Origin: Hyphomicrobiales bacterium
Lineage (GTDB): Bacteria > Pseudomonadota > Alphaproteobacteria > Rhizobiales > Rhizobiaceae
DNA length: 64,000 bases
Direction of reading: 5' to 3'
Assembly: GCA_900472175.1 (NCBI GenBank)
Contig: UCHD01000009.1
Span: 124,001 to 188,000, forward strand
Shown: positions 45,103 through 55,301 of the stretch, piece after piece
Layout of the letters: every line of letters starts with the position of its first letter
How positions within the stretch are numbered: position 1 is the first letter of the stretch
The notes under the pieces: model-generated
The model's database searches: none
Told to the model about the DNA's origin: nothing
What the model saw: only the letters and a program-made list of their open reading frames with translations
Translations under genes and position numbers: made by a program

Positions 45103-46092
45103 TCAGGCCTTACGCCGGGTGATGAAGCTCAGGGCCAGCACGGCGAAGATCAGCAGGCCGGTTCCGACCTGTTGCCAGTAGAAATTCAACCCGGTGAGCA
45201 GCAGGCCATTGGCGACGATGCCGAGCAAAAGCACACCAAGCACGGTGCCGGGGATATTGGGGCGGCCAAGCCTCGAGAGCGTCGTGCCGATGAAGGTGGC
45301 GCCGATGGCATTGAGCAGGAAGGCGCTGCCGGAGGAGGGGATGTAGACGGTGACCGTCGCCGACAGGATCAGCCCGGCGACCGCAGCGATCAGGCCGGCG
45401 AGAATGAAGGCCACGGCCACATGGGCACGGGCCGCAATGCCGGAATAGCGCACGACGCTCGGCTGAATGCCGATGGCGAGCGCGACACGGCCGAAGCGGG
45501 CGCGGGTGAGGACCACGGTTGCACCAACGATGATGATGGCGGCGATGATAAGCGGAACCGGAATGCCGCCGATCGCGCCGCGTCCGAGAAAGCGAAAAGC
45601 TTCGGGAACGCCCGATGGTGGCAGATAGACCGGGTTGCCGCCATTGGTCAGAAGCTGCTGGATGCTGCGGCCGATGAAGAGCGTGCCAAGCGTGGCGAGA
45701 AACGGCGAAATACCGATGCCTGAAATCAGCACTGCATTGAAAGCCCCGACTGCTGCGCCAGCGCCAAGACCTGCCAAGGCTGCGACTGCGACGGGCTGGC
45801 CTGCGAGGACCAGGGAAACAAAGGCGAAGCTGGCGAAATCAATGGCCGTGCCGACCGACAGGTCGATGCCGCCAACCGAGACGGCAAAGGTCATGGCAAT
45901 GGCGGCGATAGCGAGCAGCGTAAAATTGTTGACGAGAATGCTCTGCAGGTTGGCGATGGTCAGAAACGTCGGGGTCGCGAAGGAGAAGATCGCAAACACC
46001 GTGACGAGCGCCAGCACGAGTGCGTTATCGACGACCACGCCGATGAGGGCGCGGGGGACGGACGGTTCGATTGCGGAGGTCTGCAGGGTCAT
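45103..46092 (-). CDS. CUT2 (ribose-type) ABC transporter permease, first system, subunit 2
   Basis: A 329-residue RbsC-type permease with about 8-10 helices. Typical segments are AMTFAVSVGGIDLSVGTAID, GISPFLATLGTLFIGRSI and the late GRPNIPGTVLGVLLLGIVANG. It starts 2 bp after the other permease gene. Two different permeases in one system suggest a heterodimeric channel. RbsC-family members normally carry sugars, but the genetic partners here are flavin monooxygenases. Confidence 0.88.
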   Translation of the reverse strand: MTLQTSAIEPSVPRALIGVVVDNALVLALVTVFAIFSFATPTFLTIANLQSILVNNFTLLAIAAIAMTFAVSVGGIDLSVGTAIDFASFAFVSLVLAGQPVAVAALAGLGAGAAVGAFNAVLISGIGISPFLATLGTLFIGRSIQQLLTNGGNPVYLPPSGVPEAFRFLGRGAIGGIPVPLIIAAIIIVGATVVLTRARFGRVALAIGIQPSVVRYSGIAARAHVAVAFILAGLIAAVAGLILSATVTVYIPSSGSAFLLNAIGATFIGTTLSRLGRPNIPGTVLGVLLLGIVANGLLLTGLNFYWQQVGTGLLIFAVLALSFITRRKA

Positions 46093-46094
46093 GA

Positions 46095-47112
46095 TCAGGC
46101 CTCCTGCCTGCGCAGCAATGTCGTTGCCGAAACGACGAGCAGGATCAGCAGACCCTGGACGCCGCTCACCAGCACGCTTGAAATGTTGAGAAGCTGGAAA
46201 CCGTTGACGAGGAAACCGACGAACAGGGTGGATAACAGCGTGCCGATGACCGTCGGCACCAGCCGCCGCGAGAAGACGGAGCCGAGCAGGGCCGTGACCA
46301 CCACCGGCAGCAGCATTTCGCCGGAGCCGGTGGTGCTGCCGCTGAGATTGGAGACCGACAAAATGCCGGCAAACCCGCCGCACAGGCCGCTGGCGATGAA
46401 GGCGCCTGCGACCAGCCGGCGAACCGGCAGGCCGGCCGCGCGGGCCGCATCGGGAAACTCGCCGACGGCGTAGAGCTGGAGCCCGGCCGAAGTGTATTGC
46501 ACGATGGCTGCAGCAATCAGCGTGAAGACCAGCAACACATAGGCGAGCGCCGGAATGCCCAGAGGCCCGGATGAGGACAGAGCCGTCAGCAGCGGCGTCG
46601 AGGCGGGAATGACGGTGTTTTGCGTCAGCACCAGTTCGAGGCCGGCGACGATGTTCATTACGGCAAGCGTTGCAAGCAGCGGCACGATGCCTGCAACGAC
46701 CACGGCGATGGCATTGACCGCACCGATCAGGAGGCCGGTGAGGAGGGCGGCTGCGACTGCCGTTGCATCGCCATAGCCGAGTTGCGCTGCCGTCGCATAG
46801 ACGGCAGCGCTCAGGCCCATATTAGCGGCGAGCGACAGGTCGATGCCGCCGGTGACGACGTTGGAGCCACCGGCGATCAGCACGATGGTCAGGCCGATGG
46901 CCAGAACGCCTGATATCGCCGACTGGCCAAGCACGTTGCCGATATTGCCGACGCTGAGAAAGTAAGGTGCCGTCAGTGAAAAGACGAGCAGGATGGCAAC
47001 GAAGGCTACCAGCGATCCGGCGCGAAGGGCGCTGGCCGCGAGATTTCCACTCCGGCTCGGCTTGGACGTCGATACGCCCGGTTCAAAATGGATGACGGGG
47101 GCAAGCTGGATA

Positions 47113-47123
<11 letters not shown>
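46095..47123 (-). CDS. CUT2 (ribose-type) ABC transporter permease, first system, subunit 1
   Basis: A 342-residue RbsC-type permease with an N-terminal polar extension. Core segments: GLTIVLIAGGSNVVTGGIDL, GIVPLLATLAVMNIVAGLEL and RLVPTVIGTLLSTLFVGFLV. The start MSVDIQLAPV overlaps the upstream ATPase gene by 11 bp, indicating translational coupling. The open frame extends 28 codons upstream inside the ATPase gene without a ribosome site. Confidence 0.88.
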
Positions 47124-48651
<1,528 letters not shown>

Positions 48652-48730
48652 GACATGTTTGTCCTGCTGATCGGCCCGTGTGGAATGGCGATCCGGTATC
48701 GGTCCGGATCGCCCTGAAGACATGTTGATG

Positions 48731-49741
48731 TCAGCCGATGCCGAGCTTCTTGGTGACTTCGTTGACATTTGCCTTGTTGGCGATCAGCGCATGCACGTAG
48801 GTTTCACGCGGAAGTGTCTGGCCGGCGAGCAGCCTGGCGACATTCTGGATTGCCGTGCGGCCGATTTCGGCCGGCTGCTGCGCGACATCGGCACCGGCCG
48901 GCGAATTCGGATCAGCAACGAGTTGCAACACTTCCGGGCTGCCATCGACGCCGTAGGTGAGAATTTCGGTACGGCCGGCAGCGGCCACCGCCTGGGTGGC
49001 GCCGAGTTGCGGGATATCCCAGGCCGACCAGATCGCCTTGATCGAGCCCTTCTCCGGGTATTTGTTGAGAAGTGCTGTGATCTGCGTGAACGCGTCCTGA
49101 ACCGTGTTCGGGATGACGTCGCGCAATTCCGGCTCAAGGATTTTGACCTTGGGGAAATATTTGACGACATTGACCAGCTGGTCGTAGCGGATGGCGCAGG
49201 GCGTCACGCCGTAAAAACCGTTGAAGACGACGATGTTGCCTTCGCCGCCGATATCGGAAACCAGCTGCAGCGCCAGGTCCTTGCCGATGCCCCAATTGTC
49301 GGAGGTGGTGTTGTTGATCGAATTGGTCGAACCGACATCGACGGTCAGGACCGGAATGCCCGCGTCGCGCGCCTTTTTCAGCCAGGGATCGATGACGCTG
49401 AGCGTTCCAAGGATCTGGACGATGGCATCCGGCTTCTGGGCAATCAGCGTTTGCAACTGCGATACCAGCTTGCCGTCGTTGCGCCCTGCATCCACAGCAA
49501 TCGGCTCACCTCCGAGGCGCTTCACTTCCTCGATCTGGGCATTGTAGGCCTGAAGGTCGAAGAAGTGATCGGTGCCGGTGGCGCTGATGGCGATACGCTT
49601 GCCTTTCAGCGAGAGTTCACCTTCCGCCGCCGCTGTCCGGCTGCCGATAAGGCTGGCTCCGGCAATGGCCGCACCAGCGACTGCCGAGAGTTTCAAAAGG
49701 TCACGGCGGCCAACGCCCTGCGCCGGTTTATCCTGTGTCAT
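48731..49741 (-). CDS. CUT2-type periplasmic binding protein with Tat signal, first system
   Basis: A 336-residue RbsB/Peripla_BP_4-type binding protein. The N-terminus has a twin-arginine signal (GRRDLLKLSAVAGAAIAGAS, cleavage near TAAAEG), so it is exported folded, unusual for this family. The core shows KRIAISATGTDHFFDLQAYN and NWGIGKDLALQL. First gene of the operon binding protein-ATPase-two permeases-LLM monooxygenase. A TCTATAGA element lies 23 bp upstream of the ATG. The ligand is unknown; sulfur compounds are suggested by context. Confidence 0.87.
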   Translation of the reverse strand: MTQDKPAQGVGRRDLLKLSAVAGAAIAGASLIGSRTAAAEGELSLKGKRIAISATGTDHFFDLQAYNAQIEEVKRLGGEPIAVDAGRNDGKLVSQLQTLIAQKPDAIVQILGTLSVIDPWLKKARDAGIPVLTVDVGSTNSINNTTSDNWGIGKDLALQLVSDIGGEGNIVVFNGFYGVTPCAIRYDQLVNVVKYFPKVKILEPELRDVIPNTVQDAFTQITALLNKYPEKGSIKAIWSAWDIPQLGATQAVAAAGRTEILTYGVDGSPEVLQLVADPNSPAGADVAQQPAEIGRTAIQNVARLLAGQTLPRETYVHALIANKANVNEVTKKLGIG

Positions 49742-49764
49742 GGTCAATCCCCGTTTAAATAATA

Positions 49765-49772
49765 TCTATAGA
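49765..49772. promoter_or_regulatory. CTATAGA element before the first-system binding-protein gene
   Basis: TCTATAGA, a perfect palindrome in an AT-rich stretch, 23 bp upstream of the minus-strand ATG. Related elements occur at 52434, 52667, 56586 and 58128, all before genes of this cluster. It could be an operator or a -10 region used by a dedicated regulator. Confidence 0.5.
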
Positions 49773-49834
49773 ATAGGTGTATTATGCGGATTGCCGAGGA
49801 AGAAATTTCCAAAGATGGAACAGCGGCCGGAAAA

Positions 49835-49858
49835 CTTGGGCTGGGAAGTTACCCAGCC
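49835..49858 (-). terminator. Hairpin after the second-system permease gene
   Basis: GGCTGGG and CCCAGCC form a 7-bp stem; on the minus strand AAGTTTT follows. It separates the second ABC operon from the first-system operon downstream. Confidence 0.6.
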
Positions 49859-49886
49859 GGGCGAAATCGCAGCCGGCGGGGTCATG

Positions 49887-50933
49887 TCAGGGGGAGGGAC
49901 TGCGAACAGTTCCGTAGGTCAGCGCCAAGGCGCCGACGAGGACGGCGCCCTTGACGAAATCCTGCGTGTAATAGGGCGCGTTGAGCATGGTCAGGCCGTT
50001 GAGCAGAACGCCGATGAAGACGGCACCGACGATGGTGCCGAGAACATTCGGCCGCCGCTTGCCCAGCACTGCGAAGCCGATCAGGGCGGCAGCGACAGCA
50101 TCCATCAGCAACGAGCCGCCGGAGGAGACGTCGCCGCGCCCGACGCGGGCAGCAATAACGATACCGCCGAGCGAGGCAAGCGTGCCGGAGATCACATAGG
50201 CAAGCATCTTCAGCCGCGCCGTCGATGCACCCGCCAGCCGCGTCGCCACCTCATTGCCGCCGGTGGCAAACAGCAAGCGGCCGATGCGGGTCCGCTCCGT
50301 CAGCACGAACAGTGCAATGGCGACGAGAGCCATCAGCACGACGGAAACCGGGACGATACCGGCGAGGCTTGTGCGGCCGATCAGGAGAAAGGCGGGATCG
50401 TAGGCGCCGGTGGCGGTTGTGCCGTCCGGGAGGATCAGCCCGGCTGAGATCGAGCGGCCAGCAGTCGGGATCAGTTGCAGGCCGGATAGCAGGAACATTA
50501 TCGACAGCGTGGCCAAGAGATCGGGAACCTTCAACCGGACGATGAGGAAGGCGTTGACGAGGCCGATCAGCGCTCCGAAGGCAAGCACCAGCGGGACGGT
50601 GGCAATGGCACCGAGCCCCCAGACGATCATCGCATAGCTGGCCGCCATGACGCTGGAGGCGGCTATCGCGCCGATCGACAGATCGAAGCCGCCGACGGCG
50701 AGCGTCACGGTGACGCCTGCACCGAGAATCGCGACGACGGCCACGGCCTGCAGGATGCTCATCAGGTTGCCGAGATTGGCGAAGGCGGGCTCGGCGGCAG
50801 AGAAGCCAAAAAGCAGCGCTGCCAGAAGAATGAAGACGGCGCCCGATCGCAAGGCCGTACCGAGGTCTGCAAGCCAGCCAACCCGGTTTGCGTTGCGTTG
50901 TACCGGAGCGGCTTCGTCAATGGTCGATGTCAT
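49887..50933 (-). CDS. CUT2 (ribose-type) ABC transporter permease, second system
   Basis: A 348-residue RbsC-type permease: GVTVTLAVGGFDLSIGAIAA, KVPDLLATLSIMFLLSGLQL and RPNVLGTIVGAVFIGVLLNG. Its start overlaps the ATPase stop by 4 bp (ATGA). Only one permease exists in this system, so it should act as a homodimer, unlike the first system. Confidence 0.88.
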   Translation of the reverse strand: MTSTIDEAAPVQRNANRVGWLADLGTALRSGAVFILLAALLFGFSAAEPAFANLGNLMSILQAVAVVAILGAGVTVTLAVGGFDLSIGAIAASSVMAASYAMIVWGLGAIATVPLVLAFGALIGLVNAFLIVRLKVPDLLATLSIMFLLSGLQLIPTAGRSISAGLILPDGTTATGAYDPAFLLIGRTSLAGIVPVSVVLMALVAIALFVLTERTRIGRLLFATGGNEVATRLAGASTARLKMLAYVISGTLASLGGIVIAARVGRGDVSSGGSLLMDAVAAALIGFAVLGKRRPNVLGTIVGAVFIGVLLNGLTMLNAPYYTQDFVKGAVLVGALALTYGTVRSPSP

Positions 50934-52411
50934 GCGTGGATTTCCTCGGAAAGACCGCCGCGCGCGGCGCCGGGCGCTGCGGCAAGGCTGTGGTGGTCGA
51001 TGATCAGAATGCGGTCGGCAACCTCGTAGGCTTCTTCCGGGTCGGAGGTGGCGATCAGGGTGGCACGGTCGCTGCGGCTGCGGATCGCCTGGATGATATC
51101 GTGACGGGCGCCGACATCGACGCCTTGAAAGGGTTCGTCGAGCAGCAGAAGCCGGCTCGGTTCGGCTTCCCAGCGGGCCAAAACCACCTTTTGCTGGTTG
51201 CCGCCGGAAAGCGAGGTTATCGGGGCCAGTGGTCCGGATGCCTTGATGCGCAGGCGGTCGATTGCCTGTTCGGCCTCGCGCCGTTCACGGCCGCCAAACA
51301 GCAGGCCGCGCGGATACCATTTGGAGAGGTGTGGCAGGCTGATGGTGGCCGCCAGCGAACTTCCCGGCCAATCGGCTGGCATCAAGGAAGAGCGGTGCCG
51401 GTCTTCTGCGGCCATGGCGACACCGGCGGCAATCGCCTCTGCCGGTGTTTTCGGCCAGTGCCGGCGGCCGTCCAGATACATCTCTCCGGCGGCAAGGCGG
51501 CCGTTGCCGAAGATCGCGGAGAGCAGACGGCTCTTGCCGGCCCCCAGCACACCAGTGATCGCCACCACCTCGCCGGTGTGAACGGTGAGATCGAAAGGAA
51601 GGGAGCCGGGCAACAGCCGCGCGTCGCGCATCTCGAAGACCGGCGGCCCTTCAGGCGCGCGAATGCCGGGCCGGGCCGATTGCAGCTTGCGGCCGATCAT
51701 CGTTTCGATTGCCGCATCAAAATCGATCGGACGTTCAAAGGCACCGGCGACCGTACCGCCGCGCATGACGAGCACCCTGTCGGCAATTGCCTGCAGATCG
51801 GCGGTTCGGTGCGAAATGTAGAGAATGGCAAGGCCGCCATCGCGCAGACGCTTGAGAATATCGAACAGGCGCTGGCTTTCGGCAATGGAAAGGCTGGCGG
51901 TCGGTTCGTCGAGGATCAAGAGGTCTGCCCGGTTGGCGAGCGCGCGGGCTATGGCCACCAGTTGCCGGTCTGCTGCGGTCAAGTCGGCGAAGTCCCGGTC
52001 CAGCGGCAGATCGAACCCGGCGATGTCGAGGATCGCCTGGGCTTGCCGGTTGACGCTGGACCGGGAGACGAAGAAGGGCTGGCCGCGCTGGCAGAAGCGC
52101 GTCAGCAACAACGTATCTGCAACGGTGAGACCGGCAGCGCCGACCAGACCGGTCGATTGATGGACGGTAACGACGCCTGCAGCGGCGGCCTCTGCGGGCG
52201 AGCGCGGGGCATAGGTCCGGCCGTTCAGCGTGATTACGCCGCTATCGGCGGGCAACACTCCGGAGAGGATCTTCACCAGTGTCGATTTTCCGGCGCCGTT
52301 TGCCCCCATCAGCGCGACGATCTTGCCTGCAGCGATTGTCAGCGACGTGTTGACCAGCGCGCGCGTGGACTGAAAGCTGCGGCTGAGCGCATCGACGTGA
52401 AGCAGGGGCAT
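50930..52411 (-). CDS. CUT2 ABC transporter ATPase, second system (two fused ABC domains)
   Basis: A 493-residue RbsA-like protein. Domain 1 has GANGAGKST, a degenerate signature DLTAADRQ, LILDEPTASL and ISHRTAD. Domain 2 has GVLGAGKSR, LSGGNQQKV and LLLDEPFQGVD. It diverges from its binding-protein gene across 362 bp holding two CTATA-type elements, one 27 bp before this ATG. Confidence 0.88.
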   Translation of the reverse strand: MPLLHVDALSRSFQSTRALVNTSLTIAAGKIVALMGANGAGKSTLVKILSGVLPADSGVITLNGRTYAPRSPAEAAAAGVVTVHQSTGLVGAAGLTVADTLLLTRFCQRGQPFFVSRSSVNRQAQAILDIAGFDLPLDRDFADLTAADRQLVAIARALANRADLLILDEPTASLSIAESQRLFDILKRLRDGGLAILYISHRTADLQAIADRVLVMRGGTVAGAFERPIDFDAAIETMIGRKLQSARPGIRAPEGPPVFEMRDARLLPGSLPFDLTVHTGEVVAITGVLGAGKSRLLSAIFGNGRLAAGEMYLDGRRHWPKTPAEAIAAGVAMAAEDRHRSSLMPADWPGSSLAATISLPHLSKWYPRGLLFGGRERREAEQAIDRLRIKASGPLAPITSLSGGNQQKVVLARWEAEPSRLLLLDEPFQGVDVGARHDIIQAIRSRSDRATLIATSDPEEAYEVADRILIIDHHSLAAAPGAARGGLSEEIHA

Positions 52412-52433
52412 GAAAAAAGCAATCCAATATTCT

Positions 52434-52444
52434 TATAGTCTATA
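52434..52444. promoter_or_regulatory. ATAG-T-CTAT element before the second-system ATPase gene
   Basis: TATAGTCTATA is a perfect odd palindrome. On the minus strand it reads TATAGACTATA, with TATAGA 27 bp upstream of the start codon, the same arrangement as at 58128. Confidence 0.5.
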
Positions 52445-52666
52445 TAATTTGTCATATATTTTCCGCTGGTGACAGCCAGGCTGGCGGAACAGCTTTGCGA
52501 AGTACCGGCTGAGCCGGTAATTTCTTTGCGGCAGGATGGGCTCCGGCAGAACGTTCGCGCCAGCTGGGCTACCTGTCCCCAATGCGCCTGTGCTTCGGTA
52601 GGACTTTGCCGTGGAGGCCAGTTCCCGTGAAACAGGTTTCTCTCCAATCCGGAAAAATGGCACTAA

Positions 52667-52677
52667 TTAGTCTATGA
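52667..52677. promoter_or_regulatory. Related CTAT element before the second-system binding-protein gene
   Basis: TTAGTCTATGA shares TAGTCTAT with the elements at 52434 and 58128 but is less symmetric. It lies about 100 bp before the + strand binding-protein gene. Confidence 0.35.
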
Positions 52678-52773
52678 AATTTATGGATTGAATATCTAAT
52701 AAGTATTGCGTCCCGAGGAAGGCTGGCTGCTTGCCGGTGACGTGTCCAATTGTCTTCAGAAGGAACGCTTTTT

Positions 52774-53820
52774 ATGAAAACCATTCTCCGTCTGGCGGCA
52801 ACCGCCGCCTTCATTCCCTTCCTGTTCGTCTCGGCTGCCAAGGCCGATGGTGTTGCCGGTGCACCGGCGCCATTCGACAAGGGCGGCGTCAAGCTGGCAT
52901 TGATCAGCTACATTTCCACCGGTGACTTCTTCCAGGCCTATCAGGCTGGCGCCGAGGCGCAGGCAAAGGCGCTTGGTATCGATCTGCGGGTCTTCCCCGG
53001 CCGCCAGAATGCAGCGGAACAGCGCGAACAGATCCTGCAGGCGATCAATCTCGGCGTCGAAGGCATCGTCATCGACCACGGTGTTCCTGAATCACTTGCT
53101 GATGTCGTGCAGCAGGCGTTGGACAAGGGCATCAAGGTCGTCGCCTTCGACGTCAATCTCAACAATCCGAAGGTGCCGCAGGTCGAACAGAGCGACCACG
53201 CCTTGGCAAAACAGGCGCTTGAGCAGGCGGTCAAGGACAACGGCACCAGCTTCACCGCCGGTTACGTCTATGTCGCCGGCTTTGCGCCGCTTGATCGCCG
53301 CAACGAGGTCTGGGACACGTTCAAGGCGGAGAACAAGGGCGTCGTCGAAAAGGCGCGCTTCGGCAATGTCAGCGATACGACAGCCACCACAACGGCCGAC
53401 CAGGCGAAGGCGGCACTGCGGGCCAATCCGGATATTACCGTGGTTTTTGCCCCCTATGACGAATTTGCCCGTGGCGTGAAGCTGGCGGCGGCCGATCTCG
53501 GCATCGCCGACAGGCTGAAGATTTACTCGGCCGATGTTTCCACCGCCGATATTCAGGAGATCGTCGAGGAGGGCAGCCCCTGGGTCGCTACGGTCGCGAC
53601 CAATCCAGCCGTGGTTGGCGCGGTCTCGATCCGCGCGGCTGCGCTTGAAATTGCCGGACAGGACGTTCCCCGCCAGATCACCGTCGAGCCGACGCTGCTG
53701 ACCCAGAAAAGCCTGAGAGACGCCGGCGTCAAAACCATCGAGGAACTCGCCGCCAAGATCCCGGCCTTCAGCGCCAGCGATGCGGTCACGGCAAACTGGA
53801 TCCCGGCCAAGCTGTTCTGA
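52774..53820 (+). CDS. CUT2-type periplasmic binding protein, second system
   Basis: A 348-residue RbsB-type binding protein with a Sec signal (MKTILRLAATAAFIPFLFVS, cleavage near AKA). The core includes FPGRQNAAEQREQILQAINL and GIVIDHGVPESLADVVQQAL. The start at MKTILRL has AAGGA upstream; the frame extends eight codons further. It is followed after 71 bp by an SfnB-type oxidoreductase on the same strand, linking uptake with oxidation. Confidence 0.87.
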   Translation: MKTILRLAATAAFIPFLFVSAAKADGVAGAPAPFDKGGVKLALISYISTGDFFQAYQAGAEAQAKALGIDLRVFPGRQNAAEQREQILQAINLGVEGIVIDHGVPESLADVVQQALDKGIKVVAFDVNLNNPKVPQVEQSDHALAKQALEQAVKDNGTSFTAGYVYVAGFAPLDRRNEVWDTFKAENKGVVEKARFGNVSDTTATTTADQAKAALRANPDITVVFAPYDEFARGVKLAAADLGIADRLKIYSADVSTADIQEIVEEGSPWVATVATNPAVVGAVSIRAAALEIAGQDVPRQITVEPTLLTQKSLRDAGVKTIEELAAKIPAFSASDAVTANWIPAKLF

Positions 53821-53837
53821 TCCTTTGCATTGTAACG

Positions 53838-53859
53838 GCGGAGCCGCTTGTGGCTCCGC
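53838..53859 (+). other. Intercistronic hairpin between binding-protein and SfnB-type genes
   Basis: GCGGAGCC and GGCTCCGC form a perfect 8-bp stem, then a pyrimidine-rich run (TATCCTTCTTTT). It may act as a partial terminator that keeps binding-protein mRNA in excess. Confidence 0.55.
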
Positions 53860-53891
53860 TGCTATCCTTCTTTTAGAACTGGAGCGTTCCC

Positions 53892-55103
53892 ATGAGCCAA
53901 TCCAACGTCGTCTATGCAACCGGCCTCGGCGTCACGCGCGACAGCCTGTTTGCCGGTGCTGCCGAAATCTCCCACGATCTGTCGCTGCACGCAGCGGACC
54001 TTGACAGGGAAGGGCGCCCGCCGGTCGGCGAGATCGTCAAACTGAAGAAGGCCGGCCTGCTCAACGCCCTGCATGCGCGTGAGATTGGTGGTGGCGGGCT
54101 GAATTGGGTCGATGCGCTGAAGCTCGTTCGCATCCTGGCACGAGGCGAAAGCTCCATCGGCCAGCTGCTCGGCTACCACTATGTCAACAGCCAGTCGATC
54201 TACTGGTCGTTTGCGGATCAGGCGCGGGCGCAGGTGCTGGGCGCTGAGACCGTGGCTCAGAATCTCTACTGGGGTGCGGCGGTCAACCCGCGCGACGCCG
54301 GCCTGACATTGACGCGCCGTGGTACCGGTTACGTGCTGAACGGCCGTAAATCCTTCTCCACCGCCGCCCGGGTTTCCGACTATATCAATGCCAGCGCGAC
54401 GCTGGAGGACAAGATCGCCAATTTCGCCGTGCCAACTGATCGTCCAGGCTATGTCGCCAACGACGACTGGGACAATATCGGCCAGCGACTGTCGGATTCA
54501 GGCAGCGTCGAGTTCCATGACTTTCCGGTCTATGATGAGGATTTCATCGCGCCACCTGCCGATGAAAATGCGGCGCTACCGGCTCTGGCAACGTTCAATA
54601 CGCCGCTGATTCAGCTGGTCTTCGTCAATTTTTATCTGGGCGCCGCTGAAGGCGCGCTGGCTGCCGCCATCGATTATGTCCGCACCACCACCCGCCCCTG
54701 GGTGACGTCGGGTGTCGAGCGTGCGGCCGACGATCCGTATATTCTCGAACGTGTCGGCGAATTCACGGCTGCGCTGAAGGCCTCTGCGGCTCTTGCGGAC
54801 AGTGCAGCCCTGGCGGTGCAAACGGCCCTTTCGAAGGGACGGGATGTGACCGCGCGCGAACGCGGCGAGGCGGCGGCTGAAGCTTACGCTGCCAAGGTTC
54901 ACGCCACCCATGTCGCCCTCGATATCACCGCGCGCGTTTTTGAGGTGACCGGCGCCCGGTCAACTGCCGAAAAATACCGGTTCGACCGCTTCTGGCGTAA
55001 TGTCCGAACACACACGCTGCACGATCCGGTGTTCTACAAGGCGAAGGAAGTTGGCGAGTTCGTGCTGAACGATAAAATCCCGGTGGTGAGTTTGTACAGC
55101 TGA
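53892..55103 (+). CDS. SfnB/DszC-type flavin oxidoreductase (acyl-CoA dehydrogenase fold), copy 1
   Basis: A 403-residue acyl-CoA-dehydrogenase-fold protein. The C-terminal FWRNVRTHTLHDPVFYK is the signature of the SfnB/DszC branch, whose members use reduced flavin and O2 to oxidise sulfur compounds and do not dehydrogenate acyl-CoA. GTGYVLNGRKSFSTAARVSD marks the middle beta domain. It is cotranscribed with the second-system binding protein. Its relative across the terminator (55302) is similar but not a recent copy. The exact substrate is unknown. Confidence 0.85.
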   Translation: MSQSNVVYATGLGVTRDSLFAGAAEISHDLSLHAADLDREGRPPVGEIVKLKKAGLLNALHAREIGGGGLNWVDALKLVRILARGESSIGQLLGYHYVNSQSIYWSFADQARAQVLGAETVAQNLYWGAAVNPRDAGLTLTRRGTGYVLNGRKSFSTAARVSDYINASATLEDKIANFAVPTDRPGYVANDDWDNIGQRLSDSGSVEFHDFPVYDEDFIAPPADENAALPALATFNTPLIQLVFVNFYLGAAEGALAAAIDYVRTTTRPWVTSGVERAADDPYILERVGEFTAALKASAALADSAALAVQTALSKGRDVTARERGEAAAEAYAAKVHATHVALDITARVFEVTGARSTAEKYRFDRFWRNVRTHTLHDPVFYKAKEVGEFVLNDKIPVVSLYS

Positions 55104-55211
55104 GCACGCCCCTGTGCGGTGGATTTGGCCTTTCGGGCCGTCATCCGTTTCATTGCAGGCCCACGCGGTGTTACGTGCATCGGCATCGTTTGAGCATGGT
55201 AATATTCATGC

Positions 55212-55245
55212 AAAAGCCCTCCTGGTTCGGCCAGGAGGGCTTTTT
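55212..55245. terminator. Bidirectional terminator between the two SfnB-type genes
   Basis: AAAGCCCTCCTGG, loop TTCG, then CCAGGAGGGCTTTTT, a 13-bp stem with U-runs on both strands. The two convergent oxidoreductase genes both end here. Confidence 0.92.
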
Positions 55246-55301
55246 GTGGTGGTTTGGAGCCAGCTTCGCTTGGGTTTGTCCGGATGTGAAGAGCCTCAGC
55301 C

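Larger units (their letters stand above)
52412..52773. other. 362-bp divergent control region of the second ABC system
   Basis: No gene was recognised. It contains an ATAG-T-CTAT palindrome near the ATPase start (52434-52444) and a related TTAGTCTATGA at 52667, about 100 bp before the binding-protein gene. Both are embedded in AT-rich DNA unlike the surrounding coding sequence. Confidence 0.5.
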
